64,000 bases of DNA from Paradevosia shaoguanensis (GCF_016801025.1 NZ_CP068983.1:1798001-1862000), one strand, 5' to 3'; shown: positions 7,623-16,695, counted from the first letter of the stretch. Notes: a model not told the origin generated them from the letters alone. Made by a program: numbers and translations.

Positions 7623-9572
7623 ATGCGCACTTTGAATCTGGGCATTCTGGCCCATGTGGACGCGGGCAAGACTAGCCTTACCGAACGACTCCTCTTCAAC
7701 GCCGGTGCGATCGCCAGACTTGGCAGCGTCGATGCCGGCAACACCCAGACCGATAGTCTCGACCTCGAGCGGCAACGCGGCATCACCATAAGGGCCGCGG
7801 TGGCTTCGTTCGTCATCGGCGCGACGCGGGTCAACCTGCTCGACACGCCGGGGCACCCCGATTTCATTGCCGAAGTCGAGCGGGTGCTGGGCCTGCTCGA
7901 TGCGGCGATCGTCGTGGTCTCGGCGGTCGAAGGGGTGCAGGCGCAGACGCGGGTTCTTGTCCGAGCCCTCAAGCGACTCGGCGTGCCCTTCGTCTTCTTC
8001 ATCAACAAGGTCGACCGGCCCGGCGCGCGGTATGAGGGCCTGCTAGATGACCTCGCCGCGCAATTGTCGACGCGACCACTGGCGATGGCAGAGACTTTCG
8101 AAATCGGCAGCAAGGCGGCAGAGGTCTTTCCCTTCGCTGTCGAAAACGAAGCCTTCCGTGCTGTGCTGCGGGACAGGCTTACAGAGGAAGATGACGTTCT
8201 GCTGGCTGACTACGTGCTGGCGCCGGAAAGCATCGACACCGGACGGCTGACGGATGCCATGGCTCGGCAGGTAGCCAAGTGCCGGTTGCATCCGGCCTAT
8301 TGCGGCTCGGCCATGACCGGCATTGGCGTCGAGCCTTTGCTGGCAGCCGTCGACGGCCTGCTTCCGAGCCGGCAGCCTGATCCTCTGGCGGAGATTGCAG
8401 GAACGGTGTTCAAGATCGAACGGGGCTGGGGTGGCGAGAAGATCGCCTATGTCTCCCTAGACGCCGGCACGATCCGCACCCGGGCTATGGTTGAGCTTCC
8501 AAACGGGCCGGCGCGGGTCACCGGGATCGAGGTATTCGACAGTGGCCAGCCGCATCCGCAGCCGAGCCTTGCAGCAGGCCGGATCGGCAGGATCAGTGGG
8601 CTCTCCAAGGCACGCATCGGCGACAAGCTGGGGATAGACGCGACATCGGAAACACGAGCCTATTTTGCGCCACCGACGCTCGAGACCCGGGTGATGGCCA
8701 AGCGGCCGTCGGAGAATGGAGCCCTCTGGCTGGCGCTGAGCCAGATGGCCGAACAGGACCCGCTGATCAACCTGCGGCGCAACGAGGAAGCAGATCGCGT
8801 CTTCGTCTCGCTCTACGGGGAAGTGCAGAAGGAAGTCATCCAGTCGATGTTGCTGAGCGAATACGGGCTCGACGTGGCCTTCGAGGAAAGCACCGTGATC
8901 TGCGTAGAGCGGCTTGTTGGCACGGGAGAGGCGATCGAGGTAATCGGACGCGAACCCAACCCCTTCCTTGCAACAATCGGGTTGCGGATCGAGCCGCGGC
9001 CGGAAGGGTCGGGGGTCAGTTTCGCGCTCGAAGCCGATTTCGGGCAGATGCCGGCGAGTTTTTATCGCGCGGCCGAGGACACAATCCTCGAAACGCTCAG
9101 GCAGGGGGCGTTCGGCTGGCAGGTGGTCGATTGCCACGTCGCCATGATCGCCGTTCGGCATCGCGCACCCGAGAGCACGGCGGCCGACTTCCGCAACCTC
9201 GCCCCGCTAGTCGTGGCGCAGGCCCTGGCAACCGCCGGTACGTTGGTATGCGAGCCGATCAGTCGCTATCGCATCGAAGCGCCGGCCGATGCATTGGGCG
9301 GGTTGCTGTCGATTTTGGCGCGGAGCGGCGCGGCGCTGACAGAGTCTTCAGTGATAGACGGCGTAGGCGTGTTGGAGGGAACGATTTCAGCCGCCGATAT
9401 TCATGCCGTCCAGCAGGCGCTGCCGGGCCTTACAGGTGGCGCAGGAAGCATGGAGAGCGCGTTCGAGAGATATGTTCCGGTGACCGAGACGCCGCCGACG
9501 CGGCAGAGGATCGGCGCGAACCCGTTCGACAGGACTGAGTACATGCACGCCTTGCAGCACGCGAACGGCTAG
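7623..9572 (+). CDS. TetM/OtrA-type ribosomal-protection translation GTPase
   Basis: 649 residues, close to the roughly 640 of Tet(M). An EF-G paralogue with the G1 motif AHVDAGKT (10-17), RGITI in switch I, DTPGH (G3) and NKVD (G4). The C-terminal domain IV segment reads RAPESTAADFRNLAP, aligning with the Tet(M) loop region YSPVSTPADFRMLAP from memory; the STxADFRxLAP frame is kept while the tip residues differ. Known members dislodge tetracycline from the ribosomal A site; others of this chromosomal type may be housekeeping or act on other ligands. It stands alone between a terminator and comM, without mobile-element marks. Start ATG 7623 has only a weak ribosome site (GAGAAG upstream). Confidence 0.8.
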   Translation: MRTLNLGILAHVDAGKTSLTERLLFNAGAIARLGSVDAGNTQTDSLDLERQRGITIRAAVASFVIGATRVNLLDTPGHPDFIAEVERVLGLLDAAIVVVSAVEGVQAQTRVLVRALKRLGVPFVFFINKVDRPGARYEGLLDDLAAQLSTRPLAMAETFEIGSKAAEVFPFAVENEAFRAVLRDRLTEEDDVLLADYVLAPESIDTGRLTDAMARQVAKCRLHPAYCGSAMTGIGVEPLLAAVDGLLPSRQPDPLAEIAGTVFKIERGWGGEKIAYVSLDAGTIRTRAMVELPNGPARVTGIEVFDSGQPHPQPSLAAGRIGRISGLSKARIGDKLGIDATSETRAYFAPPTLETRVMAKRPSENGALWLALSQMAEQDPLINLRRNEEADRVFVSLYGEVQKEVIQSMLLSEYGLDVAFEESTVICVERLVGTGEAIEVIGREPNPFLATIGLRIEPRPEGSGVSFALEADFGQMPASFYRAAEDTILETLRQGAFGWQVVDCHVAMIAVRHRAPESTAADFRNLAPLVVAQALATAGTLVCEPISRYRIEAPADALGGLLSILARSGAALTESSVIDGVGVLEGTISAADIHAVQQALPGLTGGAGSMESAFERYVPVTETPPTRQRIGANPFDRTEYMHALQHANG

Positions 9573-9593
9573 CGGCCAAGGGCGACCTGGACT

Positions 9594-11114
9594 TCAGCTT
9601 GCCAGGAGGCTTACGCGGTAGCCGAGCGCTTCGGCAATATGGGGGCGCTTGACCTTGTCGCTGCCGGCGAGGTCTGCCAGCGTGCGAGCGACTTTGAGCA
9701 CGCGATGATAGGCACGCGCCGAGAGCGAAAAGCGTTCTGCCGCCCTGAGCAGCAGATCCTGGCTTTCGCGATCGGGGTCGACCACCACCTCTATGAGCGC
9801 GGCACTGGCACCGGCATTGGTGTGGACGTTGGCGGCACCGTGCTGGAGATAGCGTTCGCGCTGCAGCTCGCGTGCGCGGGCAACGCGTTGCGCGACGGCG
9901 GCGGAGGGTTCGGCGGCGCGGGCACCGATCATATCGGCGGCGGTTACCGCAGGCACGTCGATGCGGATATCGATGCGGTCGAGGAAGGGGCCGGAAAGGC
10001 GCGCCTGGTATTCGCTGGCGCAGGCATTGCCGCGGCGGCAGACATGGCCAGGCGTGCCGGCCAGGCCACACTTACAGGGGTTCATGGCTGCGATGAGCTG
10101 GAAGCGGGCAGGGTAGGCGACGCGGCCGTTGGCGCGGGCAATGATGCTTTCACCCGCTTCGAGCGGTTGGCGCAGGCTATCGAGCACCTGCGGGGAGAAT
10201 TCGGGAAGCTCATCGAGGAAAAGCACGCCGTTATGAGCAAGGCTGGCTTCGCCTGGCCGTATCTTGATGCCACCGCCAACCAAAGCCGCCATCGAGGCAG
10301 AGTGGTGGGGTGCGCGGAAGGGCCGGCGATCCGAGAGGGCGCCGCCAGCCAGTTCGCCAGCAATCGATTGGATCATCGAGACGTCGAGCAGTTCTCGTGG
10401 ATTAAGCGGTGGCAGGATCGAAGGGAGGCGAGACGCCAGCATGGACTTGCCAGCGCCGGGCGGCCCGACCATGAGGAGATTGTGCCCGCCGGCGGCAGCT
10501 ACCTCCAGCGCGCGTCGAGCCACTTCCTGCCCCCGGACTTCAGCGAGATCAGGAAGGTTGCCCATTTCGACCCGCTTCTGCGGGACGGGGCGGGCAGAGA
10601 GCTGATGGCCGGCAAGATGGTTGAGGAGGCCGAGCAGAGTTTCAGGCGCAATGATGTCAATGTCTTCGCCCGCCCAGGCAGCCTCGGGCCCGGCGTCGCT
10701 GGGACAGACGAGCCGCAGGTCGCGCGCCTGGGCGGCGATGGCGGCGGGGAGAGTACCAGCCGTGGCGGTGAGACGGCCGTCCAGGCCGAGTTCGCCGACC
10801 GCAAGGAGACCGTCGAGGGCGTCCTGGGGCATGGCCCCGATTGCGGCCATCAACGCCATGGCGATGGGGAGATCGAAATGCGTGCCCTCCTTGGGAAGAT
10901 CGGCGGGCGCGAGATTGACGGTTATGCGCTTGGGCGGCAGACCAAGGCCGGAGGCGAAGAGGGCGGCACGCACGCGCTCACTGGCTTCCTTGACCGCCTT
11001 GTCGGCGAGGCCGACGATATTGAAGCGCGGCAGGCCAGGGGAAATCTGGGCCTGAACGTCCACCGGCACCGCCTCGATGCCCTGGAACGCCACCGTCATC
11101 ACCCGCGAAACCAT
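9594..11114 (-). CDS. comM: YifB/ComM-family Mg-chelatase-like AAA+ ATPase
   Basis: 506 residues, the usual length. N-terminal S5-like/Lon-protease-like domain (VDVQAQISPGLPRFNIVGLA), central AAA+ module with Walker A GPPGAGKSM and Walker B GVLFLDELPEF, then the family Cys motif (MNPCKCG...C...C) and a C-terminal helical domain. In Vibrio, ComM is a hexameric helicase that promotes branch migration during natural transformation; in most alphaproteobacteria its role is untested. Convergent with the GTPase gene, only 21 bases apart. Start ATG 11114. Confidence 0.9.
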   Translation of the reverse strand: MVSRVMTVAFQGIEAVPVDVQAQISPGLPRFNIVGLADKAVKEASERVRAALFASGLGLPPKRITVNLAPADLPKEGTHFDLPIAMALMAAIGAMPQDALDGLLAVGELGLDGRLTATAGTLPAAIAAQARDLRLVCPSDAGPEAAWAGEDIDIIAPETLLGLLNHLAGHQLSARPVPQKRVEMGNLPDLAEVRGQEVARRALEVAAAGGHNLLMVGPPGAGKSMLASRLPSILPPLNPRELLDVSMIQSIAGELAGGALSDRRPFRAPHHSASMAALVGGGIKIRPGEASLAHNGVLFLDELPEFSPQVLDSLRQPLEAGESIIARANGRVAYPARFQLIAAMNPCKCGLAGTPGHVCRRGNACASEYQARLSGPFLDRIDIRIDVPAVTAADMIGARAAEPSAAVAQRVARARELQRERYLQHGAANVHTNAGASAALIEVVVDPDRESQDLLLRAAERFSLSARAYHRVLKVARTLADLAGSDKVKRPHIAEALGYRVSLLAS

Positions 11115-11313
11115 CGCCTCAGCAGTCCTCCTCTAGGGAGAGCAGACTGCGCCGGGTAGGTAAAGGGCGCCATTGGGACTTCTTACGATCCTCGCCGCTC
11201 CGTTAACCATGCCAGCGAGTTAATACGGGTGAAGGCAGGCTGCCGGAAGTTTTCATTAACCGCTCTATGTTGATTCAAATTTTAGCGTTTCAGTACTCTT
11301 GCGTGTTGCCCAA

Positions 11314-12132
11314 ATGCCCTTTGCCCGCCCCGGACAAATCGCCAGGACCATCGCCCTTGTCGCCCTCCTGGTCGTCGTCGCCGCCTGCGCCCGCTATTCC
11401 GGGCCGATCAAGGGCGACAACAAGCCCCATCCTGGCGTCGACCGTGCACGCAACATGCCCATCCAGGGCATCGACATCGCGCGCTACCAGGGCATCATCG
11501 ATTTCAACGCCGCACGAGCAGGGGGCACGCGCTTCGTTTATATGAAGGCGACCGAAGGCGGCGACTACATCGACCCGATGTTCTATGACAATTGGGAGCG
11601 CGCCAGAGCCTCGGGCATGGCGCATGGCGCCTATCACTTCATGACCTGGTGCCGCACGGCGGCCGAACAGGCTGCCTGGTTCATCCAGAAGGTGCCGGTG
11701 GACCCTACCGCCTTGCCGCCAGTGCTCGACCTCGAGTGGAACCACCTTTCGAGCTGCAAGAACCGGCCATCGAAGGCCGATGCGCTTGAGAAGATCCGCG
11801 TGATGCTCGCGGCCATGGAAGCCCATACCGGCAAGGTGCCGATCATCTATACGGACATGACCTTCCATCGCGATATCCTAGAAGGCGAGAACTTCGATAA
11901 TCCGTTCTGGCTGCGCTCGACAGCCGCCGAACCCCATATGCGCTACAACCAGCGCGGCTGGACGTTCTGGCAGTGGACGCAGACCGGCACCATGCCCGGC
12001 GTGCGCACGGAAGTGGATCGCAACGCCTTCTATGGCGGGGAAGACGAGTGGACGATGTTCCTTCTTACCGGATGCGATCCGCGCGGCCTTTCCGTGCTCG
12101 GACCGCAAGGCCGCTGCGGCTCGATGAAATAG
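11314..12132 (+). CDS. GH25 lysozyme-like lipoprotein
   Basis: 272 residues from ATG 11314; an in-frame TTG at 11299 is a possible alternative start. A hydrophobic leader ending VVVAAC marks a lipoprotein signal with the lipidated Cys near residue 26. The mature part is a glycoside hydrolase family 25 (muramidase) domain: GIDIARYQG, FVYMKATEGGDYIDP and the later DLEWN hold the acidic catalytic positions. It should cleave or remodel peptidoglycan in the periplasm. TTAAC elements upstream, including GTTAACCAT at 11202-11210, resemble CtrA half-sites, so cell-cycle control is possible but unproven. Confidence 0.87.
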   Translation: MPFARPGQIARTIALVALLVVVAACARYSGPIKGDNKPHPGVDRARNMPIQGIDIARYQGIIDFNAARAGGTRFVYMKATEGGDYIDPMFYDNWERARASGMAHGAYHFMTWCRTAAEQAAWFIQKVPVDPTALPPVLDLEWNHLSSCKNRPSKADALEKIRVMLAAMEAHTGKVPIIYTDMTFHRDILEGENFDNPFWLRSTAAEPHMRYNQRGWTFWQWTQTGTMPGVRTEVDRNAFYGGEDEWTMFLLTGCDPRGLSVLGPQGRCGSMK

Positions 12133-12165
12133 TTGCCACCCTTCCGGCGGAGGTCTAGCGTTTAG

Positions 12166-12208
12166 TCGTTTTCCGGGCCACTTCGGCCCCGGAGGGAAAG
12201 GAAAACGA
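12166..12208 (+). promoter_or_regulatory. Leader stem-loop enclosing the ribosome site of the 35-residue protein
   Basis: TCGTTTTCC (12166-12174) is exactly complementary to GGAAAACGA (12200-12208), which ends one base before the ATG at 12210. Inside, GGGCC (12175-12179) pairs with GGCCC (12185-12189). The ribosome site GGAGGGAAAGG lies partly between the two stems and partly in the outer right arm. A structure of this kind could tune translation; its function is inference. Confidence 0.45.
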
Positions 12209-12209
12209 G

Positions 12210-12317
12210 ATGGCTAAAGGTCAGCAGCGCAAACCCAAGGAAGCCAAGAAGCCCAGCAAGGAAGCAATCGCCAAGGCAGCAGCCACGGGCAAGTCGCTTC
12301 CCGGCAAGAGCAAGTAA
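12210..12317 (+). CDS. Small basic Lys/Ala-rich protein (35 residues)
   Basis: ATG 12210 to TAA 12315-12317, 35 residues beginning MAKGQQRKPKEAKKPSKEA and ending in GKSLPGKSK. About one third of the residues are Lys or Arg and there is no acidic cluster or hydrophobic stretch, so an RNA- or DNA-associated or ribosome-associated role is plausible but unproven. Short proteins beginning MAKGQ and rich in Lys recur in Hyphomicrobiales. Coding is supported by a strong GGAGGGAAAGG ribosome site and a very strong terminator 31 bases after the stop. Confidence 0.72.
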   Translation: MAKGQQRKPKEAKKPSKEAIAKAAATGKSLPGKSK

Positions 12318-12348
12318 GCTCGGCGGGTTCACATCGAATTATCACCAA

Positions 12349-12390
12349 GCAGATGGCGGGTTCGCACCAGCGAGCCCGCCATCTGCTTTT
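12349..12390 (+). terminator. Strong intrinsic terminator behind the 35-residue gene
   Basis: A 17-base-pair stem, left arm 12349-12365 and right arm 12370-12386, with one G-T wobble and an ACCA loop, followed by TTTT (12387-12390). It ends the small gene's transcript just before the parS-like site and the convergent marC gene. Confidence 0.85.
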
Positions 12391-12404
12391 GCTTCACGTG
12401 AATC
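12391..12404. other. parS-like site (GCTTCACGTGAATC)
   Basis: Core TTCACGTGAA at 12393-12402, two changes from the GTTTCACGTGAAAC parS palindrome. It begins directly after the terminator T-tract and overlaps the marC stop codon by two bases. Probably a weak ParB site. Confidence 0.45.
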
Positions 12405-13044
12405 ATTGCAGGCCGGGGACCAGCCCGCTCGAGCGAACCCCATCGAAGATGAACTGGATGGCAAGTGCGGTGAGCAGAACGCCGATGATGCGGGACACCA
12501 CCTGCAGGCCGGTGACGCCGAGCAGGCGCTGGATGGGGATGGCCAGGCGCAGAGCGAGATAGGTCATGGCCAGGATCAGCAGCAAAGCCAGGATGACCAT
12601 AGCATCCTTGAGATAGTCGCCCTCAGCGCTGGTGATGAGAAGAATGATCGCCGAAATGGCGCCCGGGCCGGCGATGAGCGGGGTAGCGAGAGGGAAGACC
12701 GAGATGTCGTGACGGGTACGAGCCTCGACATCTTCCTCGGTGGTGGTCGAGGTGCCACCCGAGTGCCGGGCGAAAACCATGTCGATCGAGATCAATAGCA
12801 GCAGGATGCCGCCGGCAGTGCGCAGGGCAGGCAAGGTGATGCCGAAGAGGCGGAGGACTGCCTCACCGAAAATAGCGAAGAACAGCAGGATCGTCCCACC
12901 GATGAGGACACCACGCAGCGCAAAGCGGCGGCGTTCGACAGGCGTCGAATCGCGGGTAAGCGCCAGGAATACCAGCGCCAGATCGAGCGGCCCGATGGTG
13001 GCGAAGAACGTGGTAAGCGCAACGAGCAGCGTCTGTGTCGGCAT
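12403..13044 (-). CDS. MarC-family integral membrane protein
   Basis: 213 residues, the family's usual size. Six hydrophobic segments, with the conserved N-terminal ATIGPLDLALVFLAL and the central PLATPLIAGPGAISAII, which together define MarC (NAAT) proteins. Function is poorly understood: the E. coli namesake was once linked to multiple antibiotic resistance, later disproved, and some members are proposed amino-acid transporters. Monocistronic on the minus strand, its stop touching a parS-like site. Confidence 0.9.
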   Translation of the reverse strand: MPTQTLLVALTTFFATIGPLDLALVFLALTRDSTPVERRRFALRGVLIGGTILLFFAIFGEAVLRLFGITLPALRTAGGILLLLISIDMVFARHSGGTSTTTEEDVEARTRHDISVFPLATPLIAGPGAISAIILLITSAEGDYLKDAMVILALLLILAMTYLALRLAIPIQRLLGVTGLQVVSRIIGVLLTALAIQFIFDGVRSSGLVPGLQ

Positions 13045-13129
13045 GGCGAGAAGATGCCTGAGGTTTGGGGAGAAGGCGAGGGGTTACGTCACTCGCGGAG
13101 GAATCTTGGGGCAGGTAGCCTGCGGCGGA

Positions 13130-13153
13130 ACCGAGGCACGACATGGCCTCGGT
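13130..13153 (-). terminator. Possible terminator behind gshB
   Basis: ACCGAGGC (13130-13137) pairs with GCCTCGGT (13146-13153) over an 8-base loop, 18 bases downstream of the gshB stop in the minus direction. No clear T-tract follows, so this is tentative. Confidence 0.35.
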
Positions 13154-13171
13154 CCCCATTGACGCGGTCGG

Positions 13172-14119
13172 TCAGGCGGCGCGACGCTTCTCGATAGCGT
13201 CCCAGATGAGGACGGCGATGTCGGGTCCGCCGAACCGCTTGATCTCGCGAATGCCAGTAGGGGAGGTGACGTTGATCTCGGTGAGGTAATCACCGATGAC
13301 GTCGATACCGACGAAGATCATGCCGCGCTCTTTCAGCGCCGGGCCGATAGTGCGGCAAATCTCGAGTTCGCGCTCAGTGAGCGGAGACAGCTCGGGCCGT
13401 CCGCCGACATGCATGTTGGAGCGCGCCTCGCCTTCCGCCGGAATGCGGTTTAGACCGGCCACCGGTTCGCCATCGACAAGGATGATGCGCTTGTCGCCGT
13501 TACGCACCTCGGGGAGGTAGCGCTGGATCATGTAGGGTTCGCGGTAGTTCTGGTCGAAGAGTTCAAGGAGCGAGGCGAGGTTGTGATCGCCCTCCTGGAT
13601 GAAGAAGACGCCTGCGCCGCCATTGCCGTAAAGCGGCTTGACGATGATATTCCCGTGCTCCTTGCGGAAGGCATAGATGAGATCGCGATCCTTGGTGACG
13701 AGGGTCGGCGGCATCAGTTCCGGAAATTCGGTGACGAGGATTTTTTCGGGCGCATTGCGGACAGCAGCCGGCGGATTGACGACCAGAGTCTTCGGGTGGA
13801 TGCGCTCAAGCAGGTGCGTGAGCGTGATGTAGTTCATGTCGAAGGGCGGGTCCTGGCGCATCAGGACTACATCACAGGTGGAGAGATCGATGCGCGAAAA
13901 TTCGCCTAGCTCGAAATGCTCACCCTTGGGCTTATCGAAGACCTTGACGGGCGCGACGCTGGCTGAGACCCGATTGTCGCGCAGGCCCAGCGTGTCGGGC
14001 GTATAGTAGACGATCTCGTGCCCGCGCGCCTGAGCCTCCAGCATCATGGCAAAAGTCGAATCGCCACGCGGATTGATCGAGGCGATGGGGTCCATCTGCA
14101 CGGCGACTTTGAGGCTCAT
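13172..14119 (-). CDS. gshB: Glutathione synthetase
   Basis: 315 residues from ATG 14119 (AGAGAAAG ribosome site); the frame stays open 21 codons further but without a better start. An ATP-grasp enzyme joining gamma-glutamylcysteine and glycine in the cytoplasm. Seen: N-terminal [19 protein letters not shown], the [12 protein letters not shown] stretch, the ATP-binding [14 protein letters not shown] and C-terminal [19 protein letters not shown], all classic GshB. Third gene of an rsmI-yraN-gshB set; this order is common in Hyphomicrobiales. Confidence 0.96.
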   Translation of the reverse strand: MSLKVAVQMDPIASINPRGDSTFAMMLEAQARGHEIVYYTPDTLGLRDNRVSASVAPVKVFDKPKGEHFELGEFSRIDLSTCDVVLMRQDPPFDMNYITLTHLLERIHPKTLVVNPPAAVRNAPEKILVTEFPELMPPTLVTKDRDLIYAFRKEHGNIIVKPLYGNGGAGVFFIQEGDHNLASLLELFDQNYREPYMIQRYLPEVRNGDKRIILVDGEPVAGLNRIPAEGEARSNMHVGGRPELSPLTERELEICRTIGPALKERGMIFVGIDVIGDYLTEINVTSPTGIREIKRFGGPDIAVLIWDAIEKRRAA

Positions 14120-14129
14120 GTCTTTCTCT

Positions 14130-14498
14130 CTAATAGGCTTGGAAGGCGTTGACGACGTGGCGTGGCCAGGAGCGGGGCGCAAGGAATATCACGTCGAACC
14201 GTAGCGGAGAATCCGCAAGGCCGGGATTGCGGACGAGGTAATATTCCGCGGCGCGAGCGATGCGACGCTGGTCTACGGCCTCGAAGGCCTCCAGTTCATG
14301 GGCGTTGCCACCGCGCGACTTGACCTCGACGAATACCGTCACACCGAAGCGCGAGGCGACGAGATCGATCTCGCCCACCGGCGTGCGGAAGCGCCGGGCG
14401 CGAATCGAATAAAGCTTCAGCCGCAGGAACCACGCGGCCAGCGCTTCGGCGCGCCGGCCTGCCCGCTCAGCGCGCTGCCTTGAGAGCGAGGGCGGCAT
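14130..14498 (-). CDS. yraN: YraN/UPF0102-family nuclease-like protein
   Basis: 122 residues from ATG 14498, chosen because AAGGAAG lies 6 bases upstream; the frame is open further upstream inside rsmI. It overlaps the rsmI 3' end by 32 bases. An endonuclease-like fold of the Holliday-junction-resolvase type, with the pattern [12 protein letters not shown]...VFVEVKSR (E, D and ExK metal-site residues). The cellular role is unresolved. Adjacency to rsmI, with an LpoA-like gene divergent on the other side, mirrors the conserved rsmI/lpoA/yraN neighbourhood of many proteobacteria. Confidence 0.9.
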   Translation of the reverse strand: MPPSLSRQRAERAGRRAEALAAWFLRLKLYSIRARRFRTPVGEIDLVASRFGVTVFVEVKSRGGNAHELEAFEAVDQRRIARAAEYYLVRNPGLADSPLRFDVIFLAPRSWPRHVVNAFQAY

Positions 14499-15369
14499 CG
14501 TAGACTTCCTTGCGCTTGAGACCGAAACGCGCAGCCACCTCATCGACGGCGCCGCGGAGGGGCTGGTCGGCGAGCGCAGTTTCCAGCGCCCCCAGCCAAT
14601 CTGCCTCGGCAGGCGCCGCCGGCTCCTCGGCACCGGCTACGATGATGACGGCCTCTCCCTTGGTTTCCTCGCCGGCGAAGTGTGCGGCCAGTTCGCCGAG
14701 CGCGCCGCGGTTGACACGCTCGAAGCGCTTGGTGAGTTCGAGGGCAACGGCGGCCTGCCTGTCGGCGCCCAAATGCTCGGCCATTGCAGCCAGAGCATCA
14801 TCGAGGCGACGGGGCGATTCGTAAAAGACCAGCGTTTCGGTGCGCCCAGCAAGCGCCGCCAGCGCCTTGCCACGCGCACCGGCCTTGGTTGGAAGAAAGC
14901 CGATGAAGGAGAAGGCGTCCGTGGGGAGACCTGCGACAGCGAGGGCGGAAAGCAGGGCGGATGGGCCAGGAATGGCAAAGACCGGCAGGTCGGCTTCGCG
15001 CAGGGCGCGCACCAACGGAAAACCGGGATCGGAAAGGAGGGGCGTGCCGGCGTCGGAAATGAGGGCGATCGCCTTGCCCGCAGCGACTTCGGCGGCGATG
15101 CCCTCGGCACGAGCACGCTCATTGTGCTCGTGCAATGCCTTGCGCGGAGTGCGGATGCCATAGTGATCAAGGAGGCGGGCGGACATGCGCGTGTCCTCGC
15201 AGAGCACCTGGTCGGCGGCGGCCAGGGTTTCGAGGGCCCGGATGGTGATGTCGCGCAAATTTCCGATGGGGGTCGAAACTACATACAGCCCCGGCGCCAG
15301 GGGCGGTGCCGCAAAGCTCGCGCCGCCGATGAAATAGCCGGTGGTGCGGGGGGCTTTGGCGTCGGGCAA
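14467..15369 (-). CDS. rsmI: 16S rRNA (cytidine-1402-2'-O)-methyltransferase
   Basis: 300 residues if TTG 15369 is the start (AAGGA 7 bases upstream); a TTG two codons earlier is too close to the ribosome site. A SAM-dependent tetrapyrrole-methylase-fold enzyme that 2'-O-methylates C1402 of 16S rRNA in the decoding centre. Visible: GLYVVSTPIGNLRDITIRAL near the N terminus, ALISDAGTPLLSDPG, and FYESPRR later. A C-terminal extension carries a helical segment rich in Ala and Lys. Divergent from the LpoA-like gene. Confidence 0.95.
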   Translation of the reverse strand: MPDAKAPRTTGYFIGGASFAAPPLAPGLYVVSTPIGNLRDITIRALETLAAADQVLCEDTRMSARLLDHYGIRTPRKALHEHNERARAEGIAAEVAAGKAIALISDAGTPLLSDPGFPLVRALREADLPVFAIPGPSALLSALAVAGLPTDAFSFIGFLPTKAGARGKALAALAGRTETLVFYESPRRLDDALAAMAEHLGADRQAAVALELTKRFERVNRGALGELAAHFAGEETKGEAVIIVAGAEEPAAPAEADWLGALETALADQPLRGAVDEVAARFGLKRKEVYDAALALKAAR

Positions 15370-15457
15370 GAGCAATTCCTTGGATTAGGATGGTGTTAAG
15401 CGGCCTCTTCCATTCTTTTCGCGGAAAACTCCTGTTCCCGCAAAAGGCCTTGATCCA

Positions 15458-16687
15458 GTGATCGCCGGAAGCGCTCGCCTTTGCAAGCTCATCGCATCGT
15501 GCCTCCTCGGCGCGGTGCTAGCGGCGTGCTCGATCGGTGGGCTGGATCTGGATGCCTTGCGTACGATTCCGGGCCAGCCGCGAGCGATGCAGCAGCAGGC
15601 TTTCCCGAGCATGCAGCGGCAGATCGCGCCGATGGGCGCGGCCGTGGCCAATGCAGAAGCCATCGGACGTGGTCCAGTCAAGGTAGCATTGTTACTGCCG
15701 CTGAGCGGAGACCCATCGATGGTGGCAGCCGGACAGGCCATGGCCAATGGCGCCCGACTGGCCATGAGCTATATCGAATCCAATCCCAAGATCGCTGACA
15801 ACATCTCGCTCTCGCTGCGGGATACCGGAACGAGCGCCGATGGCGCGGCTCGGCAAGCGCAGGCGGCGGTGGCTGAAGGAGCGAGCCTGGTGCTAGGTCC
15901 CATGATGGGCGATCAGGTGGGGCCGGCGAGCATGATAACACGTAGTGCCAACCTGCCGATGATTGCCTTTTCGAGCAATGGGGCCGCCGCAGGGCCAGGC
16001 GTCTATCTCCTTAGCGTGCTGCCCGAAGTCGAGGTGCGACGGGCGTTGTCCTATGCCAAGGCTCAAGGCAAGCGGCGAGTCGCCGGGCTGTTTCCAGCAA
16101 CCAATCTCGGCTCAGTACACAAGGCGGCGTTCGAGCAGGGTGTTTTCGAGCTCGGCCTGACGGCGGGACCGAGTCTCTCGTTCTCCAACGATGGGGAGCT
16201 GACGGCAGCGATGCAGCGGCTGGCGCAGGAGAAAGGCGTCGATGCGCTGTACCTGCCAGACCGGCAGAGCGCCGGCCGGGTTGCCGCAGCACTGGGTGCG
16301 ACCGGCGTCAAGCCAGGACTGATCCTCGGATCAAGCCAGTGGACAGGAGCCAACGAGCTTTTTGGCATTCCGTCGCTTTCGGGCGCCGTGTTCCCAGCGG
16401 TAGACGATGCAGGGTTGCGGGCGATCACACCAGAATACGTCGCGCGCTTTGGCACGCAGCCGCTGCCGCTTGCGACCATCGCCTATACAGCCGTGATCCT
16501 CGTCAACAATTCCCGGCTGTCGCTTAGCGCGCCGAAGTTCGATCGGGCGGTGCTGACCAGCCAGTCGGGCTTTACCGGTCGCGACGGGGTTTTCCGGTTC
16601 CTCGCCGATGGGCGCAGTCAGTATGCGCTGGTGATCAAGCGCATTGGCGGGGGCGGTGCCAGCGTAGTGGATGGGGCAAAGCTCTAA
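15458..16687 (+). CDS. LpoA-like penicillin-binding-protein activator lipoprotein
   Basis: 409 residues from GTG 15458 (AAAGG upstream). Lipoprotein signal with lipobox LAAC around residue 24, then a periplasmic-binding-protein type I fold (VALLLPLSGDPSMVAAGQAMANGA; later VLGPMMGDQVGPAS and PMIAFSSNG). This corresponds to the C-terminal half of gammaproteobacterial LpoA; the N-terminal TPR domain is absent, as usual in alphaproteobacteria. A role in stimulating peptidoglycan synthesis is inferred by homology and by the conserved rsmI neighbourhood; a plain ligand-binding lipoprotein is the alternative. Confidence 0.8.
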   Translation: MIAGSARLCKLIASCLLGAVLAACSIGGLDLDALRTIPGQPRAMQQQAFPSMQRQIAPMGAAVANAEAIGRGPVKVALLLPLSGDPSMVAAGQAMANGARLAMSYIESNPKIADNISLSLRDTGTSADGAARQAQAAVAEGASLVLGPMMGDQVGPASMITRSANLPMIAFSSNGAAAGPGVYLLSVLPEVEVRRALSYAKAQGKRRVAGLFPATNLGSVHKAAFEQGVFELGLTAGPSLSFSNDGELTAAMQRLAQEKGVDALYLPDRQSAGRVAAALGATGVKPGLILGSSQWTGANELFGIPSLSGAVFPAVDDAGLRAITPEYVARFGTQPLPLATIAYTAVILVNNSRLSLSAPKFDRAVLTSQSGFTGRDGVFRFLADGRSQYALVIKRIGGGGASVVDGAKL

Positions 16688-16695
16688 CCCCAGAG

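Noticed and set aside
9639-11159. A 506-codon plus-strand frame opposite comM
   Set aside because: Same length as comM only because it mirrors it; composition is that of a shadow frame.
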